Below, in pieces: positions 54,620 to 64,000 of a stretch of 64,000 nt of DNA. The notes under the pieces were generated by a model, which worked only from the letters and a program-made list of their open reading frames with translations, was not told where the DNA came from and did no database searches. Position numbers and translations under genes: made by a program. Position 1 is the stretch's first letter. Each line of letters starts with the position of its first letter. Source of the stretch: Chlorocebus sabaeus (Eukaryota; Chordata; Mammalia; Primates; Cercopithecidae). Where the stretch lies: NCBI RefSeq assembly GCF_047675955.1, contig NC_132919.1:71191316-71255315 (forward strand), written 5' to 3'.

Positions 54620-57600
54620 CTGCCAAGAGAAGGGCATGAGGAGTCAGTCCCAAGGCAGGAAAAGAGACCCCAAGTGGCCCACCCCAATCCCAGCCCAGCC
54701 CCCAAGTCAGACGGTTGCTGCTTCAAGATGGCCTCTGAGGGCGGTGACTCTTTTTTGAGCATGGGTCTTCTGAGCTCACTGAAGCAGGGAGAACACGGTC
54801 AAGAAGGAAAGGTCCAGAGAGTTCTAGAAGGCTGGACTTTAAGAAGGCCCTCGGGTTTAAAGGCACAGCTGGATTTGAAAGGCTGGGTTCAGGTCGGAGA
54901 TGTTTTGGGTACATATTCTGATTGGGATGGGATGTTAAGAAAGGGATTATAGTTATGAGTAGGATTCAAGTTGGGATTAAGGTAGGACCAGGAGAAGAGT
55001 TGCAGTTGAATTAGGAAATACGACTAAAATTTGAGTTGGATGAGTTGGGTGAGGGTTAAAGCCCAGGTTAGAAACACAATTGGGATAAAGACAGAGGTCA
55101 AGATCAGAATAATTAAAGTTAAGCGAAAGTTTGGGTCAAAACTAGACAGTAGGGGGTTCAGGGGACGCAAATGTATATTTCAGTGTGAGAATTAAACTTG
55201 GAGTAAAGGATGGCTTAAGGATCAGAATTGGTCTGGGGATAAAGTTCAAGTGTCAGAACTTTCAATGGGATAAAAATCAGAGGAAGAGGCCAGGCCTAGT
55301 GGCTCAAGCCTGTAATCCCAGCACTTTGGGAGTCAGAGGCAATGGATCACTTGAGCTCAGGAGTTTGAGACCAGCCTGAGCAACAAAGAGAGACCCCTCT
55401 ATCACTATGCAATTTTTTTTTTAAATTACCCTGGCATAGGCCGGGCACGGTGGCTCACACCTGTAATCCCAGCACTTTGGGAGGCCGAAGCTGGCAGATC
55501 ACGAAGTCAGGAGATCGAGACCATTCTGGCTAACATGGTGAAACCCTGTCTCTACTAAAAATACAAAAAATTAGCCAGGCAGTGTGGCACGCCTGTAGTC
55601 CCAGCTACTCAGGAGGCTGAGGCAGGAGAATGGTGTGAACCCGGGAGGCAGAGGTTGCAGTGAGACAAGATCATGCCACTGCATTCCAGCCTAGAGGACA
55701 GAGCGTGAGACTCCTTCTACAAAAAAAAAAAAAAAAATTAGCCTGGCATGCAGGCATGGTGGCTCACGCCTGTAATCCCAGCACTTTGGAAGGCCGAAGC
55801 TGGCAGATCACGAAGTCAGGAGATCGAGACCATTCTGGCTAACATGGTGAAACCCTGTCTCTACTAAAACTACAAAAAATTAGCCAGGCAGTGTGGCACG
55901 CTTGTAGTCCCAGCTACTCAGGAGGCTGAGGCAGGAGAATGGTGTGAACCCGGGAGGCAGAGGTTGCAGTGAGACAAGATCATGCCACTGCATTCCAGCC
56001 TAGAGGACAGAGCGTGAGACTCCTTCTACAAAAAAAAAAAAAAATTAGCCTGGCATGCAGGCATGGTGGCTCACGCCTGTAATCCCAGCACTTTGGAAGG
56101 CCAAGGTGGGTGGATCACTTTAGGTCCGGAGTTCAAGACCAGCCTGGCCAACATGGCAAAACCCCATCTCTCCTAAAAATACAAAAAATTAGCCAGGCGT
56201 GGTGGCAGGCACCTGTAATCCCAGCTACTCAGGAGCTGAGGCAGGAGAATCGCTTGAACCCGGGAGGTGGAGGTTGCAGTGAGCAGAGATTCCACCACTG
56301 CACTCCAGCCTCGGGAACAAGAGCCAAATTCTGTCTCAAAACAAAACAAAAAAAAATTAGCCTGACATAGTTGTGTGCCTGTGGTCCCAGCTACTCAGGA
56401 GGCTGAGGTAGGAGGATCACGAGAGCCCAGGATGTGGAGGTTGCAGTGAGCTGTGATGGTACCACTGCACTCCAGCCTGGGAGACTGAGTGAGACCCTGT
56501 CTCTAAAAAAAAAAAAAAAATGGGAGAAGAAAATGCATAGAATTATACAACACAAAAAGTGAACCCTAATGTAAACCACTAATTAATAATAATATACCAA
56601 TATTGGTTCATCAATTGCAACAAATATAATGTAAGATGTTAATAATGAGGAAACTGAGGTAGAGGACAGTACATGGAAACTCTGTACTCTTGCTTGTTTT
56701 CTATAAACCTAAAACTACTCTAAAAAATAAAGCTATTAATTGTTTCCTTAAAATTAAGAGAAAAAGGTGTTTTTGTTTTTTTGTTTTTGTTTTTGTTTTT
56801 TTGAGAAAGAGTCTTGCTCTGCCACCCAGGCTGGAGTGCAGTGGTGTGATCTCGGCTCACTGCAAGCTCCGCCTCCCGGGTTCACATTATTCTCCTGCCT
56901 CAGCCTCCCGAGTAGCTGGGACTACAGACACCCGCCACCACGCCCGGCTAATTTTTTGTATTTTCAGTAGAGACGGGGTTTCACCGTGTTAGCCAGGATG
57001 GTCTCTATCTCCTGACCTCGTGATCCGCCCTCCTCAGCCTCCCAAAGTGCCGGGATTACAGGTGTGAGCTACCACACTCGGCCAAGAAAAAGTTTTTTAA
57101 ATTGGGACGAAGATAAAATCCGTGTTAGGATAAAGGTTAGAAATAGGCTAGGCATTGGTTTTGGGGTGCCCTCTCTGGCCCTTCACTCATACCCTTTTCA
57201 TGCCATCCTGGGATGCACAGACCCAGGGCAGCCTTTGTCCTTATATCTAGGCCTCCACTGGCTGAGTGGCAGCTCAAATTGTGGGTTTATCTATAGCTCA
57301 TGGAGCAGGGCAATGGGTCTGTATACACCCACAAAGAGCTCCAGGCTAGGGTTCCCCAGGCCACACCCAGCAGGAGGCACACCAGGCCCTGCCCAGACAG
57401 GCCACCCATTCTGACAGGCCAGAGATGGGCTGAAAGAGGCCAACCCTGCTGACCATCCCAGCCTCCTGGAGGCTTGTCAGAGGACCCCAGCTTCCAAGGG
57501 CAAGAAGGAATAGGGAAGTTGCTGCCTTTGTGTCTTCTCTCCTGCCCACTCCTTCCTCTGCTTCTACCCAAAGTGCCTGTCTCCAACCATCCAGTCTGGC

Positions 57601-59238
57601 TTTACCTCCACCCTTGCTGTACTCCAGGTGGTTTTGCTGCTCGCCCTGCAGGGAGGGGGAGGCTGAGTTTCCTCCCTGACTCCTCATGACTTTGGCCCTC
57701 CATTCCCAGATGAAACCTCACTCAGTGGCAGGAGGAATTACTCACAGGAATAGAGTAGAGTGAATGAGAGAGTGTTGGGAGCCAGAAGTTGTCAGGGTTG
57801 CTAGGTCTGTACCAGAGATGGTGAAATCCAGGGCTGAGGGAAACTGCCCTGGATAGGGAGGCAAGATCTGCTGTTAACTTGCTCTATGACTCTGGACTAG
57901 CCCGGGCGCTTTTACTTCTCTCTGGATCACCGTTTCCTCGTCTCCAAAATGAGTGACGTTTTGACGCTGATGTAGGGTTTAGGGAGGCTCCAACGGGTTG
58001 GGTTGGGGTTGAGGAGTTCCCCCTTCCTGAGATCTCCATCCTGGACCATCCTGCGGAGAGGCCGGGAATGCCCCAGAGCTGAGGCCAGGGGCAAGCCGGC
58101 GGGAGACAGAGACCCACCTGCTTGGGGTGGAAGTTGCCGTTGCGGTCGCAGTTGGGGATGGGAATGATGTAGAGGTCCTCGTGGGTGCGACTCTGTGAAG
58201 CGGCCAGCCGCTCCAGGGCCCGGTGCAGCTCGCTCTGGCAGGAGCCCTGGGGCTGGAGGAGGGGAGAACAAAATTGCTCAGCAGAAGGAAGAGAGGCAGG
58301 AGGCCCAGGCCTGGGGTCAGAGCTAAGTGGGAACTAAAGGCCCCAAAAGGAGGCCCGAGCCCCGGGAGCTGGGCAGGACCCAGTGAGGTGAAGAGAGGGG
58401 CCTGGGTCCAGAGGACACAGTGGGGAGGGCAGACACATGAAGGAAAGGGTCTCGAGCCAAAGAGCTTCTTCAAAGGAGGGGTGGGAAGTGAGGGGACACT
58501 GTGGGGAAAGGGGCTGTGGGAACCTATGCAGAAAGCCAGGGAGGGGGTGATTTCTATGCAGAAGGGACAGATACAACTTACAACTGACAACTTGTAAGAC
58601 CTTCAGAAGGGACATTAGCCAGACCCTGAAGCAGGGTCCCCAGGCCCCCTGCTATGGCCAGCATTTATCCTTTGGTTACTGAGAAGGTCTGGGGTGGGGA
58701 ATCCAAAAAAGGTCAAGAAACCCCAGGGCACTTTGGGCAACTGCTTTTTACCAACCGGTATAAAAGTTTTTCAGTATTTAATAATACTGAATAATATTTT
58801 CAGTATTTTTCAGTATTTAATAATCACTTAAGCTGTCCCGATGGATATAACTGATGGGCAGGAAAGGAATCCCAAGGAAGGGAATGAGTGCTTTCTCTGG
58901 GTCCTGATGACTCACACTAGTTGTACCTTGCACACGGTAGTCACCCTAGAATGTGTGCTGAATGAACACGCCACAGATCTGGTGATGATGGTGTATGTGT
59001 GTGTGCCTGCTTGGGGGCGAGGGGCGTGTGTGTGTGTGTGTGTCTATGCACATGCACATTTGTGCATCGGAGGTCCTTACCACAGGCCGGGCATCCTCCC
59101 GGGGCGCCCCATTGACCTTCATCTTGCCCCCACTGGTGCTCCGGTCTCGAATTTTGGCGAAGTGTTTCTGCAGGCACCTGCGGTCATGGGCACTGCAGGG
59201 GCTGAAGCTGTTGTTGGGGTGGTCGCCCTCATCCTTGT
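54485..59238 (-). CDS. IGFBP4: Insulin-like growth factor binding protein 4, exons 2-4 (5' end outside window)
   Basis: Secreted protein that sequesters IGF-I and IGF-II and is inactivated by the metalloprotease PAPP-A. Exon 2 is 59238-59081, exon 3 is 58252-58118 and exon 4 coding is 54619-54485, all with GT-AG junctions on the - strand. Visible: the N-glycosylation sequon in HPNNSFS, the PAPP-A cleavage region GGKMKVNG (cut after Met in human), and the C-terminal thyroglobulin type-1 domain with CDRNG and CWCV and the end [10 protein letters not shown]. Exon 1, with the signal peptide and the N-terminal IGF-binding domain, is beyond position 64000, so only about the last 142 of 258 residues are encoded here. 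No disruption is seen. Convergent with TNS4. Confidence 0.97.
54930..55285. repeat. C-poor degenerate repeat in IGFBP4 intron 3
   Basis: A roughly 350-bp tract built of GGATTA, GGTTAG, TTGGGAT, TAAAGTT-like words with very few C. It seems to resume at 57090-57170 after the Alu cluster. Confidence 0.65.
55440..55734 (+). mobile_element. AluY, copy 1 of a tandem duplication
   Basis: Full-length Alu sharing private variants (CCGAAGCTGGCAGATCACGA, CAGTGTGGCACGC, CTAGAGGACAGAGCGTG) with the next copy. Confidence 0.93.
55752..56042 (+). mobile_element. AluY, copy 2 of a tandem duplication
   Basis: Repeats copy 1 at a 307-309 bp offset with only a few base differences, including the private variants. 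Confidence 0.93.
56059..56348 (+). mobile_element. Third Alu in the cluster
   Basis: Starts with the same GCATGGTGGCTCACG junction but then follows an AluS sequence, as expected of a recombination breakpoint within the Alu. Confidence 0.88.
56766..57083 (-). mobile_element. AluY in IGFBP4 intron 3
   Basis: Antisense Alu with a TTTTTG-rich tail, flanked by AAGAAAAAG-like duplications. Confidence 0.92.
57170..57860. other. IGFBP4 intron 3, unique sequence
   Basis: Nothing recognised. Confidence 0.4.
57860..57960 (+). repeat. MIR remnant
   Basis: CTTGCTCTATGACTCTGGAC and CGTTTCCTCGTCTCCAAAAT. Confidence 0.6.
58118..58252 (-). CDS. IGFBP4: IGFBP4 exon 3 (thyroglobulin-1 domain, first half)
   Basis: 135 nt, exactly 45 codons in phase 0. 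The - strand acceptor is CCTCCAG (58253) and the donor GTGGGT starts at 58117. It encodes [20 protein letters not shown] through [12 protein letters not shown]. Confidence 0.97.
58745..58825. repeat. Short AT-rich repeat and hairpin in IGFBP4 intron 2
   Basis: TTTTTCAGTATTTAATAAT occurs twice (58768 and 58806 areas). CAGTATT-TAAT-AATACTG is a perfect 7-bp stem. Confidence 0.8.
59025..59043. repeat. (TG)n beside the IGFBP4 exon 2 donor
   Basis: Reads as CA repeats on the transcript, starting 38 nt after the 5' splice site, and is followed by more CA-rich sequence to about 58990. Confidence 0.95.
59081..59238 (-). CDS. IGFBP4: IGFBP4 exon 2 (linker region, PAPP-A site)
   Basis: 158 nt. The acceptor on the - strand is AATGCAG ending at 59239 and the donor GTAAGG begins at 59080. 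It encodes [20 protein letters not shown] and on to DARPV: the central linker with the glycosylation sequon, the IGFBP4-specific cysteine pair and the PAPP-A cleavage site between Met and Lys. Confidence 0.97.
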
Positions 59239-59239
59239 C

Positions 59240-59835
59240 TGCATTCAGGTCACGATAAGGAGAGGTCAGCACCAGAAGAGGTCAGAGCATCACACCAACC
59301 CAGCCTCCCACCCACGTTCTCCTTCCTGGGGATTCTCCGGCTTGGAGCTGGAGAAGAGCAGGGAACCTGGGGAGCAGGAAGAAACAAAAGCAGCCCCCTA
59401 CCTCCTCCCCTCTCCCCTGGATCTCTCAGAATATTCCTCTTGAAGTCCTTGACTTGTCCCTCACCCCACCCAGGCCAGTGCTCAGATGAGTCACCAGCTG
59501 CAGCTGCCCAGATGGCAGGAGGGTCCCCTGGGCCCTGCAGGGAGGTCTGAGGCAGGCAGGGGGGCCCCCTGCTGGATCCTGTCCCCTTTCCATTCAGCTC
59601 CTCCTGCCATCCCCCTCTCCATCTGATCGTTCTCCCTGTCGCCTTTCCTGATTTTTTCGGTGGCTGGCTGAGCCAGCCAGGGGATCCCCAGGGCTGTGGG
59701 CTCTGCTCACCCTCTTCCAAATGGCCAGAATCAGAGTTTCCATGAGCAATGAGAACTCTAGCCCAAAAGGCTCTCCCCATTGGCTGGGTGGGAGAGAGTG
59801 GGAGTTAGTGTATCCGCCTGCATGAGGAAGAGTGA

Positions 59836-59867
<32 letters not shown>

Positions 59868-60093
59868 GTAATACAACCTGTGTGGTCCCAGGACCACAAG
59901 AACAGCCTCACACATTCCTTCAGTCCCCCACCTGGAAGTTTCCCTTCTTAGACTTCAGACTCCATCCAAAGTCCATAGGGGTTGCCCAGAACCAGGGCAC
60001 CTGGGATCTGGAGACAGGAGTGATGAGGCTGGACCTTCAACCCCTCTGTGGGATCTCCTGAAGGCTCTATCTGAGCTCAAGAAAAACTTCATC
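59240..60093. other. IGFBP4 intron 1, unique part
   Basis: A (TG)n tract lies at 59832-59870. No exon or interspersed repeat recognised. Confidence 0.5.
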
Positions 60094-60095
60094 TA

Positions 60096-60410
60096 AACAG
60101 GGCATTGTGGCTCATGCCTGTAATCCCAACACTTTGGGAGTCTGAGAAGGGAAGATTACTTAAGGCCAGGAGTTTGCGACCAGCCTAGGCAACATGGCAA
60201 GGCCCCATCTTTACAAAAAATTTTTAAATTAACCAGGTATGGTGGCATGTGCCTGTAGTCCTAGCTACTCAGGAGGCTGAGGCGGGAGCATCACTTGAAC
60301 CCAGGAATTCCAGGTTAACAGTGAGCTATGATCACACCACTGCACTCCAGCCTGGGTGACAGAGCAAGATCCCGTCTCTTAAAAAATAAAACAAAATACA
60401 TTTTTAAAAA
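60096..60410 (+). mobile_element. Alu in IGFBP4 intron 1
   Basis: Older full-length Alu with an AAAATAAAACAAAATAC tail. Confidence 0.9.
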
Positions 60411-61403
60411 AAAGAAAAACCCCATGCTCGAGTCCCAGAACTGTAACCACTGCTCCTCCCTCCAGGCAGTCAAAACCAGATTACAGGGCGAGCTGGAGAA
60501 AGAGGTTGAAAGACCTCTCTACAGATCAGAGCCACCTCTGAAATGCTCAGGCTTGGCAGCTCTCTGCCGGCCTGAGTGCAAAGCCCCTGCCAGCATTCCA
60601 GATGTTGGCAGCCGGACAGGAGGTTACATCTGGTTTGCGTCAGGATTTTTTTTTCCTGAGGAGTTAGCAGGTTCCTCCATGCGTGGCAGCGATCCCAGAG
60701 CTGCCTCTGGGTCAAATGGTATTTTTCTGCCTAGCCAAAGTTTGGGGGTTGGTTCTCTTTTCATTCTCCTAGTTTGGGGGGTGTAGGGAGAAATATGTGG
60801 ATAAAAGCAAACAAGGCAAGGAGGAATCTAACCAGAAAGTCTTTGTCAATAACCTTCCACACCAAAGGTTATTAATAAAATTCACTAAGGATGGAAGAAG
60901 ATTTTTGTCACAGTGGAGGGCTGGCTTAGAAAGAGGAATAAAAGGAAAGAAATAAACAGAGGAGACAGATATAATCCATCCTTCTGCACATTTAAAATCC
61001 CAAGGACAGTCCAGAGGGGACTCCAGTCCTACATCAAGTTCCTAAGAGTCAACCAAAGAGAAGACACTATAGCAAGACCCCCCAGCCAAGGTAGACAGCA
61101 AAAGAAGAAGCATAAACTTCAGAAGATGAGGATTGTGCCAAGGAGCCCATAAGAAGATGGATCCTGAGCCCTCGGTTAGGAACCAGAGAAAGATCTGGGA
61201 TCTAGGCCACTCCTTGGAGACCCTCCCAAGGAATTCCTCCAGCCAAAGAAACCTAAACTGGCCCAGTGATCACCTCCCTCCATGCCTCCACCTTGCACAA
61301 AGCCATAAGGCTTGAGGATGGAGTCACAGTGTTTCAGGGGTGTAAGCTGGAGCTGGGGAGTGGAGAGAAAGAGGAAATGGAAGACCTCAAAGAATTAGAA
61401 CCA
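60411..61403. other. IGFBP4 intron 1, unassigned
   Basis: 60480-60720 is a repeat-free, motif-dense block (GCCAGCATTCCAGATG, TTACATCTGG). Otherwise nothing recognised. Confidence 0.35.
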
Positions 61404-61404
61404 G

Positions 61405-61718
61405 GCTGGGTGCTCACACCTGTAATCCCAGTGCTTTGAGAGGCCAAGGTGGGAGGATCACTTGAGGCCAGGAGTTCAAGACTAACGTGGGCAACATGGC
61501 AAGACCCTGTGTCTACCAACAAAGAAAAAAAAAGAAATAGCCAGACGTGGTAGCACATGCCTGTGGTCCTAACTACTTAGAAGACTGAGGTGGGAGGATC
61601 ACTTGACCCCAGTACATCAAGGCTACAGTGAGCTATGATTGCGCCACTGCACTCCAGCCTGGGTAACACAGCGAGACCCTGTCTCTTAAAACAAAAACAA
61701 ACAAACAAACAAAAAAAT
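61405..61718 (+). mobile_element. Alu (J type)
   Basis: Diverged full-length Alu with a CAAACAAACAAACAAAA tail. Confidence 0.88.
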
Positions 61719-61941
61719 TCAAGAACTAAAGAATCAGAACCAAATGTCAGAAGGACAGAGGCTGAGCTGAGATATGAACAAAGGCCCCACCATGTTACTT
61801 AGGTACGACTGGAGGAGATCACGTAGACTTGTTTGCCACAGCCCAGGACACTAACACCAGGGGGCACCCTTCCAACCTGGAAAGCCTTTGTTTTTCCTGA
61901 GTTTGCTTTCTTGTAATGACCATAAAAGAAAGTACTAGGGG

Positions 61942-62223
61942 CCAGCCGGGGTGGCTCACGCCTGTAATCCCAACACTTTGGAAGGCCGAGATAGGTGGAT
62001 CGCTGAGCCCAGGAGTTCAAGACCAGCCTAGGAAACATAATGAAACCCTATCTCCACAAAAAATTAGCCTGGTGTGGTGACGCACACGTGTAATCCCACC
62101 TACCTGGGAGGCTGAGGTGGGAGGATCACCTGAGCCCAGGAGGTCGAGGCTGCAGTGAGCAGTGATCAAGCCACTGCACTTCAGCCTGTGCAACAAGTGA
62201 GACCCTGTCTCAATTTTTTAAAA
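61942..62223 (+). mobile_element. Alu
   Basis: Full-length older Alu ending CTGTCTCAATTTTTTAAAAA. Confidence 0.9.
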
Positions 62224-62466
62224 AAGCAAGCACTATTTTGTACAGTGATTCATTCCTCTCAGTAAATGGGCAGAATATGCTTTGGTTCAAGGAGTGAGGA
62301 AAGTTTTTCAGGAGTTCAAGGAGAGGGGAAGAGGTTTCAGGAGTGAGCTCCCATCCTGGAGGTGTGGAGCCTTAGGGTAGCAGCAGCCTCAAAAATCTCA
62401 AGAGATATGGAATAGAAGCATGACCACAACGATGCTTTCCATGTTGAGTTTCTTCTTCTCTCTCTC

Positions 62467-62588
62467 TTTTTTTAAGAGACAGGGTCTCACTATGTTGCCC
62501 AGGCTGGTCTCCAACTCCTGGCCTCAAGTGATCCTCCTACCTAGACTTCCCAAAGTGCTAGGATTACAGGTGTGAGCCACAGTGCTGA
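62467..62588 (-). mobile_element. Free or partial Alu monomer
   Basis: A single antisense Alu arm, TTTTTTTAAGAGACAGGG to GTGTGAGCCAC. Confidence 0.82.
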
Positions 62589-62589
62589 G

Positions 62590-64000
62590 TTTGTATGAGT
62601 CAAAGTTCACAAACAACTAACCCTCAGAGGATTGTTAATGGATATTTGGGATGTTTACCATCAAGGAGGATTATGTATGCTCATTGAAGCCTAGGGCTGC
62701 ATGGGGCACAGGGTGAGCCCAGAGGCATGGCTCATGCTCTTGGGTTAGTGTGGCCCCATGTCACATCAGGGGTTACCTGGGAAAAGCTGAGCCAGCAGCC
62801 TGCCTGGCTTCTCCCTTGTTAGGGTCCCCATTAGCCATCCTACTTATCCCCAGTTCTTGTCTACACGGAGTAGAACCCACCAGATAGGGAGAGTAGCTCC
62901 CTCCCTAGTCTCATGGGGACACAGGGTAAATCTGTATTTGCCTACTCACACACAGACAGGCTGGGGCTCAAGAATCGCAAATGTATACAAACAATCACGT
63001 GTCCAGACACACACTCATCCACATGTGCCTTACCCACATGCACTTGGGCACTCTGACCCTGCCCCGGTCAGAGACACAGAGCCAGGGCAGGGCATGCTGA
63101 CTTCAACAGCTTCTCTGCACCGTGGTTTGTTGACTTTCCATGTAATCTGTAACTTTTCCTTGCCCAACACTGCTTAACTGGCAGACTGAAGAGCCACCCC
63201 AGGATCCACCCCTAAGCACTAGGTTTTTGTGGGGGTAAGGGTTACAGCATTGAGTCTCTTGATAACGTTAACCTTCTCATCTCCAAAACTGGCTAAATAC
63301 TTGCTATTTTCCAGCCACCTGGTGCCACTCATCCTGGTAGTGCCCTCTGGAGAAATTTCAGTGCCTGTGGGTTCCCCTCTGAGCAGGAGTGGAGTCAGAC
63401 CTATTCCCCTGAAAAGTCTGACCTCCAAAAAGCTTGTTTGGGAGATGGGACTTCCAAGCAGGCTTGGTCCTCCTATAGCCCCCAGCTTGGAGCTAAGCCA
63501 GCTGACATCTGGCTATAGGGGAAACCTCAGTCTTTGCTCCAGCAGCAGAGGAAGGGAAGGCGTCAGAGAGAGAAGAGGCCACACAGCTGTGGCACCACCG
63601 GCTGCAAAGTTTGTGGCAAAAGTCAGAGGATTTCCTCTTTCCTGTTGCCTGATTTTACCCTCATGATTTCTCCCCAACACCACCCCCTGGCCCCTGAGAG
63701 ACACCCAGGCTATGCACTGAGTGGGCCCATCCATCCCGACCAGAAACTTCAGCTGTGATCCCGAGGGTCACCCACCTGTCCTGCTAGAAAGGTCTTTTCC
63801 CTCTTCCCCTAGACTCTGGCTGGAGAAGCCAAGACCACTGGTGCTGGGTACCAGGCCCTTTCTCTGAGGTCTGGCTCAAGGGGTATCCCCCCAACAGCTG
63901 TGTCATGCTGCCAGCCTCAGAATAAAAAGTCAGATAAGACAACTTGGCCTGTTCTTCCCATGGTGACAGCAGCCACCCCACCCCTCTCAACTCCTCTGAA
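62590..64000. other. IGFBP4 intron 1, unique sequence to window edge
   Basis: No exon recognised. IGFBP4 exon 1, expected further right, is not in the window. Confidence 0.5.

Larger units (their letters stand above)
55287..56519 (+). mobile_element. Host Alu split by an Alu cluster
   Basis: Left half 55287-55438 ends AAATTACCCTGGCATA. Right half resumes at about 56349 with AAATTAGCCTGACATAG and runs to poly(A). The repeated junction word is the insertion duplication. Confidence 0.8.

Overview
The window is primate nuclear DNA, most probably from an Old World monkey (macaque, baboon or relative). It has split genes with GT-AG introns, about 45 Alu elements, old MIR, L2 and MLT1 remnants, and microsatellites. 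Two young Alus (16.4-16.7 kb and 38.8-39.1 kb) share a '...CTAGTTTTTT...' and 'CCGTCTCGGCCTCC...GGCTTGAG' pattern that I associate with cercopithecoid AluY lineages. The encoded proteins match human TNS4 and IGFBP4 closely with scattered substitutions, as expected of a catarrhine orthologue. The species assignment is inference. The locus corresponds to human 17q21.2 (TNS4-IGFBP4), read so that TNS4 lies on the + strand.

Layout. 1-11.9 kb is TNS4 upstream sequence: Alus, an L1 ORF2 fragment, an hAT transposase relic, MLT1 LTR remnants, a long GGAA microsatellite and an unusual 140-bp inverted repeat. About 12.0-37.43 kb is the TNS4 (tensin-4/CTEN) gene. It has one non-coding 5' exon and 12 coding exons whose splice junctions can all be placed. 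They total 2136 nt, a 711-residue protein with SH2 and PTB domains. The start codon at the human position reads ACG, so translation should begin four codons later. The 3' UTR carries an Alu and a CA repeat and ends near an AATAAA at 37402. From 37.43 to about 53.3 kb is intergenic sequence with many Alus, a solo LTR, an MLT1 LTR, L2 blocks, a minisatellite and two repeat-free islands that look like candidate enhancers. About 53.3-64 kb is the 3' part of IGFBP4 on the - strand: coding exons 4, 3 and 2 plus part of intron 1. Exon 1 (signal peptide and N-terminal IGF-binding domain) lies beyond the right edge.

The two genes are convergent (tail to tail) and encode unrelated products. TNS4 is a focal-adhesion adaptor. 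IGFBP4 is a secreted IGF-binding protein whose PAPP-A cleavage region is encoded by exon 2 here. I saw no RNA gene, CRISPR array or bacterial or viral operon, and no evidence of a new multi-gene system. The more interesting signals are structural: the inverted repeat, a nearly identical tandem Alu duplication inside IGFBP4 intron 3, a C-poor degenerate repeat in the same intron, the displaced TNS4 start with its upstream ORF, and several splice-adjacent elements. Most other open frames in the window are Alu-derived or chance frames.
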